36,895 bases of DNA from Alphaproteobacteria bacterium. GTDB taxonomy: Bacteria; Pseudomonadota; Alphaproteobacteria; CACIAM-22H2. The stretch is from assembly GCA_016793045.1 (NCBI GenBank), contig JAEUKZ010000092.1, positions 1-36,895 on the forward strand, given 5' to 3'. The notes beneath the pieces were generated by a model, which saw nothing but the letters and a program-made list of their open reading frames with translations, was not told the DNA's origin and ran no database searches. Shown here in pieces: positions 1 to 8,126 of this stretch; the stretch's first letter is position 1, and every line of letters starts with the position of its first letter. A program made the translations under genes and the position numbers.

Positions 1-1
1 G

Positions 2-499
2 GGCGCGATGGCGGTGCCGAGCTATGCGCTGCTGCTGCCGACCCAGATCCTGTTCGTCGAGTTCGGCATCTTCAACACGGCGGCGGCGCTGCCGATCCTC
101 TATGCCGCGCACGTCATCCCCTTCGCGGTGTGGATGACGCGCGCGCATTTCCTCGCCGTCCCGCCCGAACTCGAGCAGGCGGCGATGGTCGACGGCTACA
201 CGCGCGCCGAGGCGGTGTGGAAGGTCGTGCTGCCCGGCGCCAAGCCGGCGCTGATCGCCGCCGGCGCCTTCGGCTTCCTCTATTCCTGGAACGACTACAT
301 CACGGCGACGACGATGGTCGACACGCCGGCGCTGCGCACGCTGCCGGTGGCGCTGATCTTCTTCCAGGGCTTCCACGGGCGCGACTGGGGCGCGCTGATG
401 GCGGGCGCGATCATCGCGACGATGCCGCCGGTGACGCTGTTCCTGCTGTTCCGCCGCTACCTCATCGGCGGGTTCTCCGAAGGCTCGGTCAAGGGTTAG
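2..499 (+). CDS. ABC sugar-type importer permease, MalG/UgpE-like (5' end outside window)
   Basis: This is the C-terminal 165 residues of an inner-membrane permease of the carbohydrate ABC importer family; the reading frame is open to the window edge, so the start lies upstream. The EAA loop that contacts the ATPase is seen as ELEQAAMVDGYTRAEAVW followed by VVLPGAKPAL. The segment FLYSWNDYI and the C-terminal ending YLIGGFSEGSVKG are typical of MalG/UgpE-type subunits. The ATPase gene follows 7 bp downstream on the same strand, so the two belong to one operon, with the partner permease and binding protein presumably upstream. The family is clear; the substrate (sugar, polyol or glycerol phosphate) cannot be told from this fragment. 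Confidence 0.93.
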   Translation, partial: GAMAVPSYALLLPTQILFVEFGIFNTAAALPILYAAHVIPFAVWMTRAHFLAVPPELEQAAMVDGYTRAEAVWKVVLPGAKPALIAAGAFGFLYSWNDYITATTMVDTPALRTLPVALIFFQGFHGRDWGALMAGAIIATMPPVTLFLLFRRYLIGGFSEGSVKG

Positions 500-506
500 G
501 ACGGAC

Positions 507-1607
507 ATGGGCGAAGTCAGCGAAGCGCGCGGCAATCCGGCGCGGTCGGTCGCCTTCGAGGGCGTGTCGAAGCGGTTCGGCGGCGTCGCCGCGGTCGAGA
601 ACGTGAGCCTCGACGTGCGGCCCGGCCAGTTCGTCACGCTGCTCGGGCCATCGGGCTGCGGCAAGAGCACGACGCTCAACATGATCGCCGGTCTCGAACT
701 GCCGACCGAGGGACGGATCTCCATCGGCGACGTCGATGTCACGGATCTGCCGCCCGCCGATCGCGACATCGCGATGGTGTTCCAGTCCTACGCGCTCTAT
801 CCCCACCTGTCGGTGTTCGAGAACATCGCGTTCCCGCTGCGCGCGCGGCGCCGGCGCGCGCCCGACGAGATCGTGCGGCGCAAGGTGCGCGACGTGGCCG
901 AGGTGCTCGGTCTCGCCGGCCTGCTCGACCGCTTGCCGCGCCAGATCTCCGGCGGCCAGCGCCAGCGTGTGGCGCTCGGACGCGCCATGGTGCGCACGCC
1001 GACCGTCTATCTGCTCGACGAGCCGCTGTCGAACCTCGACCAGCAGCTCCGGGTGCAGATGCGCTCGGAGCTGAAGGACCTCCATCTGCGCCTCGGCGCC
1101 ACGATGATCTACGTCACGCACGACCAGGGCGAGGCGATGACGCTGTCCGACACCATCGCGGTGATGTCGGGCGGGCGCATCGAGCAGCTCGGCGCTCCGC
1201 GCGCGCTCTACGAGCGGCCGGCCAATCTCTTCGTCGCGCGCTTTCTCGGCGAGCCGGGCATGAACGTGTTCGAAGGGACGCTCGATGCCGGCGGCTTCGC
1301 GGCGGCAGGGATCGCGCTCGCGCCGCCGCCGTCGCTCGCCGCGCGGAGCGGCATGGTGTGCGCCGGCATCCGCCCCGAAGACCTGGTGCCGGCGCCGGCT
1401 TCAACCGCGGCGATCAGAGGCCGGGCGCGAACGGTCGAGTTCCTCGGCGCCCGCGCGCTGCTGCGGCTCGATGTTGCCGGCCAGGTCGTGACTGCGTTCG
1501 TGCCGCTCGACGCCGCGATCGCGCCTGGCGACGAGGTCGGCCTCGCGCCGACCGCGCCGCAGCGAGTGCGCTGGTTCGACGCCGCGTCCGGCGCCGCGAT
1601 CGATTGA
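507..1607 (+). CDS. ABC importer ATP-binding protein, MalK/UgpC-like
   Basis: Cytoplasmic ATPase (366 aa) that powers the permease encoded just upstream. Walker A is GPSGCGKST (about residues 47-55), followed by the Q-loop VFQSYALYPH, signature ISGGQRQR, Walker B VYLLDEP and switch histidine in THDQ. About 120 C-terminal residues form the TOBE/OB-like regulatory domain of the MalK/UgpC subfamily, and the length fits that family. An AGGA ribosome site lies just before the ATG, overlapping the permease stop. The gene is last in its operon and converges on the M81 peptidase gene with only 7 bp between stops, leaving no room for a dedicated terminator. The substrate is unknown. A second, separate ATPase of the same class sits at 9885-11036. 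Confidence 0.95.
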   Translation: MGEVSEARGNPARSVAFEGVSKRFGGVAAVENVSLDVRPGQFVTLLGPSGCGKSTTLNMIAGLELPTEGRISIGDVDVTDLPPADRDIAMVFQSYALYPHLSVFENIAFPLRARRRRAPDEIVRRKVRDVAEVLGLAGLLDRLPRQISGGQRQRVALGRAMVRTPTVYLLDEPLSNLDQQLRVQMRSELKDLHLRLGATMIYVTHDQGEAMTLSDTIAVMSGGRIEQLGAPRALYERPANLFVARFLGEPGMNVFEGTLDAGGFAAAGIALAPPPSLAARSGMVCAGIRPEDLVPAPASTAAIRGRARTVEFLGARALLRLDVAGQVVTAFVPLDAAIAPGDEVGLAPTAPQRVRWFDAASGAAID

Positions 1608-1614
1608 GCCGCCG

Positions 1615-3090
1615 CTAGGCGGGCCGGTTCGCGCCCGCGAACGGGTCCTCGACGCGCGGCCAGTACGGGCGCGTGAGCTTCGTGAACGGGATGTTGGCGA
1701 AGTCGGGCGGGATCGCGCCCGGCGTGGTGACGTAGCGGATCTCCTTCGCCAGCGGCGCGAAGCCGGCGTAGAAATGCTGCGTCGATTTGACCACGACGAG
1801 CGCCTTCTTCGCCGGATCGATGCCGAAGGCCGTGAAGGCGTCGGGGTGGAAGACCTGGCTGCGCACGCTGGTGAGCACGAGGTCGATGCCGCCCGCCGAC
1901 ACCCACACCGAATCGCCGAGCTGCGACTTCCGCCCGCCGAGGCCGGTCTGGTAGAGGTCCCTGACGATCTTGCGCACGGTCACGGTGAGATCGACCGGAT
2001 CGCCGGAGGCGCGGCCGCACTTGCCGCCGATTCGCAATTCGAACGTGGCGCCTTCGCCCGCTTCGATGCACATCTGGACCGCGATCGGATCCCAATAGCA
2101 GCCGGAGACGACGTTGGTCAGGCCGCGGTCGAGAATGCGGCGCAGGATGAAGGTGCTGTCGCCGGGCGCACCGCCGCCGGCATTGTCGGCGACGTCGGCC
2201 AGCACGATCGGCCCGCCGGTGACGGCCGAAGCGCGGTCGAGCGCCAGGTCGATCGTGTCGGCCGGGGTGGCGGTCTCGTGGCGCAGCGCCCAGATCTCGC
2301 GCGCGAGCTGCGCCGCAAGCTTTTCCGCCTTGGCGCGGTCGCCGTCGGCGATCACCAGCATCTTCGCGCCCACATCCTCGGTGTCGCCCCAGGGAAAGCC
2401 GTGGCCGAACGACACCGAAAGGATGCCATCCCTGCCTTCGAGCGCCTGCATGCGCGCGACGAAGCTCTTCATCGGCTCGACCGGCGTGCGCCACATGTTG
2501 ATCATGCGGCAGTCGTGCAGCGCCATCACCGGCTTGACCGCCCCCGCCGCGGCGCGCGCGCAGAGTTCGTAGAGTTCCTCCGCGCGGGGGACGTAGTCGA
2601 TATGCGGGTATTCCTTGAAGGTGATGATCGCGGTCGCATTGTCCATCATCAGCCTGGTGATGTGGCAGTGCAGGTCGAGCTCGAGGCCGATCGGCACGTC
2701 CGGCCCGACGATGGCGCGGATGCGCGCGATGGTGTCGCCCTCGCAATCGTCGTAGCCCTCCGCGACCATGGCGCCGTGCATCAGCAGGAGGACCATGTCG
2801 ACCGGCATCGCCGCCTTGACGTCGGCGATGATGTCGTCGCGCAGGCGCTCATAGACCGCGCGCACTGTGCGGCCGGCCGGCTGGGCGAATGCCGCGACGC
2901 TTTCGACGATGGTGTGGCCGTCACGTGCAGCGAGGCGGCGCCAGGCTGCCTGGCACACCGCCTCGACCGCGGTCGGGTCCAGACTGGCATCTCTCCGCCG
3001 ATAGCCCGCGTTGTGGAACGCGTTCACCCCCGTGGGCAGCGGCGAGAAGGTGTTGGTCTCGGTCTCGAACGAAGCGATGACGATCTTCAC
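1615..3090 (-). CDS. M81 family metallopeptidase, MlrC (microcystinase)-like
   Basis: Predicted cytoplasmic zinc hydrolase of 491 aa, the usual size of M81/MlrC proteins. In the founding member MlrC, the zinc ligands Asp-x-His and a second His 22 residues on finish cleavage of linearised microcystin. Here D139, H141 (ELDLHCH) and H163 (EYPHID) reproduce that spacing. The N-terminus MKIVIASFETETNTFSP is the family's conserved opening, and GFPWGDTEDVG is a second family motif. The start is GTG with GAGGG 8 nt upstream. M81 proteins are common in alphaproteobacteria beside ABC importers and most have no known substrate, so a microcystin role should not be assumed. A small peptide, amide or other imported compound is more likely. 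Family assignment is firm; substrate is open. Confidence 0.92.
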   Translation of the reverse strand: MKIVIASFETETNTFSPLPTGVNAFHNAGYRRRDASLDPTAVEAVCQAAWRRLAARDGHTIVESVAAFAQPAGRTVRAVYERLRDDIIADVKAAMPVDMVLLLMHGAMVAEGYDDCEGDTIARIRAIVGPDVPIGLELDLHCHITRLMMDNATAIITFKEYPHIDYVPRAEELYELCARAAAGAVKPVMALHDCRMINMWRTPVEPMKSFVARMQALEGRDGILSVSFGHGFPWGDTEDVGAKMLVIADGDRAKAEKLAAQLAREIWALRHETATPADTIDLALDRASAVTGGPIVLADVADNAGGGAPGDSTFILRRILDRGLTNVVSGCYWDPIAVQMCIEAGEGATFELRIGGKCGRASGDPVDLTVTVRKIVRDLYQTGLGGRKSQLGDSVWVSAGGIDLVLTSVRSQVFHPDAFTAFGIDPAKKALVVVKSTQHFYAGFAPLAKEIRYVTTPGAIPPDFANIPFTKLTRPYWPRVEDPFAGANRPA

Positions 3091-3109
3091 GTGGCGGACC
3101 CTCGGCTGG

Positions 3110-3631
3110 TCATTCGGCGTTCTGGCGGACGGGACAGTTGGCGGCGATGCGCCGCAGCAGGAATACCCGGTCGTCCGGTCGTGGATTGAAGCGCTCGTCG
3201 CGCGATTCGTCGGGGCACGATCCCGTCATCACGAATCCGTCGCCAGCATCGAGCGTCAACTCCCCGGGCGCGCGGTTGCGGAAGCGCAGCGCGATGCTGC
3301 CGCCGTCGCATTCGACTCCGCACGACACGCGGTTGCCTTCGCGCGTGCAGATGAAGTTGGCGACGTAGGTCGCGGCCGGCTCGCGATATCGCCGCGAGCC
3401 GTCGCGGAACTGCAGATTCATGACCGCCGAAACCGTCTGCGCCTCGGGGTGGCGGTAGAAGCGGATGCGCATGGCGCGCACGTGCTGCGACGGATGGTTG
3501 GCGAGGTGGCGCGAATCGTAGACACGCTCATAGCAGGCGGGCAGGTCGAGCCCGATGTCGTCGGCGGCGCCGGCGGCGCCGGCGGCCGCCGTCGCGATCG
3601 CCAGTGCAAAGAGAATCCGGATGGTCAGCAT
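3110..3631 (-). CDS. Small secreted protein of unknown function
   Basis: I do not recognise this 173-aa protein. It begins with a clear Sec signal peptide (MLTIRILFALAIATAAAG, cleavage probably near AGAADD). The mature part is rich in Arg and contains several cysteines (ACYERV, FICTRE, SCGVEC, GSCPDE, NCPV), suggesting a disulfide-bonded periplasmic or secreted domain. I prefer the ATG at 3631, with AGGGGG 5 nt upstream, over a GTG two codons earlier. It lies 19 bp behind the M81 gene on the same strand but upstream of it in transcription order, so both may share a transcript. Codon usage matches the neighbours, so this is a real gene rather than a chance frame. Confidence 0.75.
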   Translation of the reverse strand: MLTIRILFALAIATAAAGAAGAADDIGLDLPACYERVYDSRHLANHPSQHVRAMRIRFYRHPEAQTVSAVMNLQFRDGSRRYREPAATYVANFICTREGNRVSCGVECDGGSIALRFRNRAPGELTLDAGDGFVMTGSCPDESRDERFNPRPDDRVFLLRRIAANCPVRQNAE

Positions 3632-3712
3632 CGTCACCCCCTGGTCATCGCGTCACGCTAGCAGGTCTGCGCCCGCGCGGCACCAGCCCGCAGCGGAGAT
3701 CGGCCTTCGCGA

Positions 3713-4963
3713 TCAATGCATGTTGGCGGGCACGTTGCGGAGCCACACATGGCGGCGCCAGTACAGCCCGACGAGGACGGTGAGCAGCGCACCCGAGATG
3801 CCGTAAACCGTCGACATGGCCGCGAACCCGAAGCGATCGATGATGGGGCCGGATGCGATGAGGCCGAGCGGCAGGCCGTAGACGGCCAGCACGCGCAGCC
3901 CCATCACGCGGCCGCGAAAGCTCGCATCGGCAACGCGCAGCAGGACGACCGACATCGGCACCATGCACAGGTTCTGCAGGAATCCGCAGAGCGCCAGGAT
4001 CAGCAGCGCGTCGACGGCCGAGCCGGCCAGCGCGAGCGCGACGATCGAGCCGTACCAGAGAACGCCGCAGACGATCATCGTGCGCGCCGCCGGGATGCCG
4101 CGCCTGCTGACGCCGAGCGCGATCGAACTCACCAGGGCGCCGCCCGAGAACGAGGCGACGAGATAGCCGAGCCATGCCTGGTCGAGGTGGTAGACGTCGC
4201 GGGCGACGTAGGGCAGCAGGCCCAGGAAGATCGGCAGCGCCGTGACGTTGACCAAGAAGGCCAGCGTCATGGCGGCGAGCAGGGCCGGCGTCCGCGCGAC
4301 GTAGGCTGCGGCGTCGCGAATGTCGCGCCAGGGCGACGGGCCCGCCGGGCCGCCCGCGACCGCCACCGGCCGCGCATGCCTGATCCGCACGAAGAGCGTC
4401 AGCACCGTGCTGGCCGCGTACAGCCCGACGATCGCGAGATAGGCGGTGCCCATGCCGACCGCCGCCACCAGCCCGGTGCCCACCAGCGCGCCGGCGATGC
4501 GCGCCGAATCCGACGTCGTACGCGAGATGCTGACCGCGGCCATCAACTGGCCGTGGGGGATGATCGCCCCGATCAGCGCATTGCGCATCACGAGGTCCGA
4601 AGGCCGGATGATGCCGGCGAGGGTGGCGACGACGAAGACGAGCAGCGGCCCGGCGGCGCCCGCGAGGAGACCGATCGCCAGGGCGCCGGCGAGGAGGACA
4701 TAGGACGCGCGCATCGCGCAGAGCACGTTGCGGTGGCCCATCCGGTCGCCGGCGACGCCGAAGGCCGGCGCGATCAGCGTGCCGAGATACTGCAGGCCCC
4801 CGAACGCCGTCAGCAGCAGCACCGATCCGGTTTCGACCAGGACGTACCAGCCGAGGATGATGATCTCCATTTCGGCCGCCCACGACGTCGCAAGGTCGGC
4901 GGCCCACTGGAATCGGAAGTCGCGGAAGCGAAACGGCCCGGCGGACTGCTCGGGGCGGGGCAT
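3713..4963 (-). CDS. MFS transporter, probable exporter (EntS/MFS_3-like)
   Basis: Inner-membrane protein of 416 aa with about 12 hydrophobic segments in two halves. The loop between helices 2 and 3 carries the major-facilitator motif A as GDRMGHR. A conserved opening (FRFRDFRFQWAADL) and early helices (EMEIIILGWYVL) resemble the MFS_3 group, which includes the enterobactin exporter EntS and many drug exporters. The last residues, after WRRHVWLRN, form a short cytoplasmic tail. The gene is divergent from the sulfatase-family hydrolase at 5206 across 242 bp. No regulator is adjacent. The cargo cannot be predicted; proton-coupled efflux is inferred from the family. Confidence 0.87.
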   Translation of the reverse strand: MPRPEQSAGPFRFRDFRFQWAADLATSWAAEMEIIILGWYVLVETGSVLLLTAFGGLQYLGTLIAPAFGVAGDRMGHRNVLCAMRASYVLLAGALAIGLLAGAAGPLLVFVVATLAGIIRPSDLVMRNALIGAIIPHGQLMAAVSISRTTSDSARIAGALVGTGLVAAVGMGTAYLAIVGLYAASTVLTLFVRIRHARPVAVAGGPAGPSPWRDIRDAAAYVARTPALLAAMTLAFLVNVTALPIFLGLLPYVARDVYHLDQAWLGYLVASFSGGALVSSIALGVSRRGIPAARTMIVCGVLWYGSIVALALAGSAVDALLILALCGFLQNLCMVPMSVVLLRVADASFRGRVMGLRVLAVYGLPLGLIASGPIIDRFGFAAMSTVYGISGALLTVLVGLYWRRHVWLRNVPANMH

Positions 4964-5205
4964 CTGATTCCATCCGGTTCGTGGGGGGTGAACGGCGAGC
5001 GGGTCCTGAACGCGCGAAACCGGCGACCGTCATCGCGTTCTCGTCGCCCAGCCTCGCATGTTCCGCCGGCGCCGTCGATGCCGTGGGCCGCCGCAAGAGG
5101 CCGACGGACCTCTTGGCCGGCGCGCGCGCACGCGGCACAATCGTTCCTTCGTGCCAGGCAACGCCATCGCGGCTCAGCAGTCCGACCCATCGGGAAAGTG
5201 CGCCA
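4964..5205. other. Divergent intergenic region, MFS gene / sulfatase gene
   Basis: This 242-bp gap separates two divergent genes and must hold both promoters. Open frames run through it, but they lack ribosome sites and start codons in sensible positions, so I see no gene here. One sigma-70-like promoter candidate for the rightward gene is listed separately. Confidence 0.6.
5113..5141 (+). promoter_or_regulatory. Candidate sigma-70 promoter for the sulfatase-family gene
   Basis: TTGGCC (5113-5118) and CACAAT (5136-5141) are separated by exactly 17 bp; each matches 4 of 6 consensus positions. The site lies 64 bp before the chosen ATG. Matches this weak are common by chance, so it is only a candidate. 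Confidence 0.28.
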
Positions 5206-6771
5206 ATGACCAAGCCCCGCCGTCGCAACGTCCTTCTCTTCCTCGCCGACCAGTGGCGCGGCGACACGCTGGAACGGGTCGGCCATCCGCTGATCCGCAC
5301 GCCCGCGATCGACGCGTTGGGGCGCGACGCGGTGACGTTCCGCAACTGCTTCACCAACGCGACGCCCTGCGGGCCGGCACGCACGTCGATGCTGACCGGC
5401 CAGTACATGATGAACCACCGGGTGGTGTGGAACGGCACGCCGCTCGACCGGCGGCACAGCAACCTGGCGCTCGAAATGCGCCGGCTCGGCTACGAGCCGG
5501 CGATGTTCGGCTACACGAGCTCGACCCCCGATCCGCGCGACCATGCGCCGGACGATCCCGCCATGCGCGAGCCGCACGGCAACATGGTCGGCTTCGTCGA
5601 CATCGCACCCGGCCTGCCGACCGCGCGGCCCTACATGTCGCACGTGCAGAAGCTCGGCTACCCCGTTCCGGCCGAGCCCAACGATTTCTGGCTGCCCGAC
5701 GAGAGCGAGGCGCGCGCGGCGGCGGCGGCGGGCAAGGGGCCGACCTGGGCCCCGGCACGCTTCACGTCGGAGCACAGCGACAACGCCTTCCTGATCGACG
5801 AGACGATGCGCTACATCGCGGCGAAGGGCGACCGTCCCTGGTTCGTCCACGTTGCGACCATGCGCCCGCATCCGCCGTTCATCGCGCCGCGCCCGTATCA
5901 CGACCTCTACCGCGCGGAGGACGTGCCGCCGCCGCGTCGCGCGGCGTCGCGCGATGCCGAGGCGCAGCAGCACCCGCTGCTGGCACGGCTGCTGGCGACG
6001 ACGACCCAGCTCGACTATTTCCGCACCGGCAAGGGGCTCGCCGCCGATCTCGACGAGAAGGCGCTTCGACAGCTCCGCGCGACGTACTACGGAATGATGG
6101 TCGAGCTCGACCATCATTTCGGCCGCCTTATGAAGTTCCTCAAGGACACCGGGCAGTACGAGGACACGCTCATCATCTTCTCGAGCGACCACGGCGAGAT
6201 GCTGGGCAACCACCACATGCTCGGCAAGTCGGGTTATTTCGACGACGCCTTCCACATTCCGTTGATCGTGCGGGCGCCCGAGGCTGCGGCGGCGCGCGGC
6301 GCCGTCGTCGACGAATTCGTCGAGACGATCGACATGATGCCGACGATCATGGAGTGGCTCGGCGCCGAAGTGCCGGTGCAGTGCCAGGGCGCCTCGCTGC
6401 TCGGTTTCTGCCGCGGTACCCCGCCGGCCGCCTGGCGCGACGCGGTGTTCTTCGAGTTCGACTATCGGTTCATCGCCGGCGACGATGTGGCGCTGCCGCG
6501 CCGCCTCGACCAGATGTGCCTCGCGGCGGTGCGCGACCGCCGCGGCAAGTACGTGCATTTTCCCGGGCTCAAGCCGCTGTTCTTCGACCTGTCCGACGAT
6601 CCGCACGAATTCGTCGATCGCGCCGGCGACCCGGCCTGCGCGGGGCGGCTGAGCGACTACCGTGCCCGGTTGCTCGACTGGCGGATGGCCTGCGCCGATC
6701 AGACCTTCACCAACACCCAGGCGACGCCCGGGGGCCTGGTCGTGAAGCGCGATCCGCTGCGCTGGGCCTGA
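5206..6771 (+). CDS. Sulfatase superfamily hydrolase, phosphonate monoester hydrolase/arylsulfatase type
   Basis: Predicted 521-aa metal-dependent hydrolase of the alkaline phosphatase/sulfatase fold. The formylglycine motif is CGPAR with nucleophile C55 (TPCGPARTSMLTGQ), close to position 57 in Rhizobium phosphonate monoester hydrolase. Metal and active-site elements include D15 (FLADQWRGD), SDHGEMLGNHHMLGK and the adjoining YFDDAFHIPL. The run YMMNHRVVWNGTPLD and the TPDPRDHAP segment resemble that hydrolase rather than classical choline or arylsulfatases. It would split phosphonate monoesters, phosphodiesters or sulfate esters after conversion of Cys55 to formylglycine by another enzyme. 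The frame is open upstream, but ATG 5206 immediately precedes the conserved N-terminus. The gene stands alone, divergent from an exporter and convergent with an ABC importer operon. Confidence 0.88.
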   Translation: MTKPRRRNVLLFLADQWRGDTLERVGHPLIRTPAIDALGRDAVTFRNCFTNATPCGPARTSMLTGQYMMNHRVVWNGTPLDRRHSNLALEMRRLGYEPAMFGYTSSTPDPRDHAPDDPAMREPHGNMVGFVDIAPGLPTARPYMSHVQKLGYPVPAEPNDFWLPDESEARAAAAAGKGPTWAPARFTSEHSDNAFLIDETMRYIAAKGDRPWFVHVATMRPHPPFIAPRPYHDLYRAEDVPPPRRAASRDAEAQQHPLLARLLATTTQLDYFRTGKGLAADLDEKALRQLRATYYGMMVELDHHFGRLMKFLKDTGQYEDTLIIFSSDHGEMLGNHHMLGKSGYFDDAFHIPLIVRAPEAAAARGAVVDEFVETIDMMPTIMEWLGAEVPVQCQGASLLGFCRGTPPAAWRDAVFFEFDYRFIAGDDVALPRRLDQMCLAAVRDRRGKYVHFPGLKPLFFDLSDDPHEFVDRAGDPACAGRLSDYRARLLDWRMACADQTFTNTQATPGGLVVKRDPLRWA

Positions 6772-6783
6772 TCCGAACGGAAA

Positions 6784-6813
6784 CGGGCGCCGGCGATCGC
6801 TCGCCGGCGCCCG
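6784..6813. terminator. Convergent terminator-like hairpin
   Basis: There is a perfect 13-bp stem (6784-6796 with 6801-6813) and a four-base loop TCGC, between the stops of two convergent genes (6771 and 6835). On the minus strand the stem is followed by TTTCCGTT, and on the plus strand by a non-T tract. It is therefore a better terminator for the ABC binding-protein transcript, though its stability probably stops both. Confidence 0.65.
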
Positions 6814-6834
6814 CAACACGGTCTTCGCCGACCT

Positions 6835-8100
6835 TCAGCGCGGCAGCAGCGCCTGAACGTCCGTGGTCATGCGCGCCAGCACCGCGTCGGGCTGCTGGCT
6901 GCGGTTGACGACGGTCTGCAGGTGATCGCGGATCACGTCGTTGATGCGCGCGCCGTTGGCGCCGGGGAAGGCGTACCAGTCGCGCGCGACGCGCATCTGC
7001 TGCAGCGTCACCGCATGGTTCGGGTTGTCGCGATAGTAGTTGCCGAGCATCTCCGGCGTGTTGCGCGGAATGTCGGTGAGCGGCACGTAGCCGGTGTTGC
7101 GCACCATGATCGTCGCGCCTTGCGGGCCGGAGGCGAAGGTCAGGAAGCGCCACGCCGCCTGCTGCTTGGCCGCGTCGCGCGCCAGCATCACGCAGGCCAT
7201 GCCGCCGACCGGCAGGCGCGCTTGCGCGCCGCCCGGCAGCGGCATCGGCGCGGTGCGCACCGGGAAGCCCTGGCCGACGGTGCGCATGATGTTGCCGAGC
7301 TGCGCCGAGGAGTCGATCAGGATGCCGAGGCGGCCGCCGAAGAAGTCCTGCGACGCGGCGGCATAGTTCGAATCGGGCATGCCGGCGTCGTTGACGAGGC
7401 GGGCGAGCAGCCGGATCGCCTGTTGTCCCGGCGCCTGGTTGAAGGCGACCTGGCGCTCGTCGTCGGTGAGCTGGTTGCCGCCGTAGGAGGAAACCAGCGC
7501 CTGCCACATCCAGTTGCCGACGATCTGCCAGCTCAGGAAGATGCCGGTGCGGCGTTCGGCCTGGTTGTTCATGCGGCGCGCGAGGTCGATGATCGCGTCC
7601 CAGTTGTCGGGGAAGCGGTCGGGGTCGCCGCCGGCGGCGCGCACGAGATTGGCGTTGTAGTAGATGGTCGGCATCGACATCGAGAAGCCGAGTCCGACCT
7701 GGCGGTTGCCGACGCGGCCGAGCGACAGCGCCGCCTCGGTGAAGCCGTAGCTGCGCCAGTTCGGGTCCGCGGCGATGAACGGGTCGAGCGGCTGGGCGAG
7801 CCCGCGCTCCGCGAGGACGCGCTGGTTGAACATGCCGTGGCAGCCGACATCGGGATTCTGGCCGGTGAGCGCGTCGCGCAGGTGGGCCGCGAGGATCTCC
7901 GGATAGCCAGGCGGCGGCGCCAGCATGTTGACCCGGATGTTCGGGTTCGCCGCCATGAACTGGCGGGTGATCTCGTCCATCGTCTCCTTGAACAGGCCGG
8001 GCTGCGCGTACTGGACGCGGATTTCGACGGTCTGCGCCGACGCGCTCGCGGCGAAGGCCGTCGCGATCGCGAAGATGCTCGTGGCGAGCCAGTTCTTCAT
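6835..8100 (-). CDS. ABC sugar-type importer, periplasmic substrate-binding protein
   Basis: Periplasmic solute receptor of 421 aa for the importer encoded by the three genes upstream in the operon. A Sec signal peptide (MKNWLATSIFAIATAFAASASAQ) is followed by the family-1 binding-protein pattern (VEIRVQYAQPGLFKETMDEI, then QFMAANPNIRVNM). The central SYGGNQ and the late FLTFASGPQGATIMVRNTGYVP are typical of UgpB/MalE-like receptors. The frame is open upstream, but ATG 8100 has AGGAG 8 nt before it and starts the signal peptide. It is the last gene of the operon and ends next to a strong hairpin. The ligand is unknown; sugars, polyols and glycerophosphate esters all fit the family. Confidence 0.93.
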   Translation of the reverse strand: MKNWLATSIFAIATAFAASASAQTVEIRVQYAQPGLFKETMDEITRQFMAANPNIRVNMLAPPPGYPEILAAHLRDALTGQNPDVGCHGMFNQRVLAERGLAQPLDPFIAADPNWRSYGFTEAALSLGRVGNRQVGLGFSMSMPTIYYNANLVRAAGGDPDRFPDNWDAIIDLARRMNNQAERRTGIFLSWQIVGNWMWQALVSSYGGNQLTDDERQVAFNQAPGQQAIRLLARLVNDAGMPDSNYAAASQDFFGGRLGILIDSSAQLGNIMRTVGQGFPVRTAPMPLPGGAQARLPVGGMACVMLARDAAKQQAAWRFLTFASGPQGATIMVRNTGYVPLTDIPRNTPEMLGNYYRDNPNHAVTLQQMRVARDWYAFPGANGARINDVIRDHLQTVVNRSQQPDAVLARMTTDVQALLPR

Positions 8101-8126
8101 GCTCGTTCTCCTGAGGGTTGGCGGGT

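Noticed and set aside
1774-3189. 471-codon plus-strand frame opposite the M81 gene
   Set aside because: The M81 protein on the minus strand matches its family end to end; the opposing frame is an antisense artefact of high G+C.
4810-6819. Long open frame on the minus strand opposite the sulfatase-family gene
   Set aside because: The plus-strand protein has complete family motifs. The antisense frame is rich in Arg, His, Ala, Gly and Val with no domain, as expected from GC3-biased codons read on the opposite strand.
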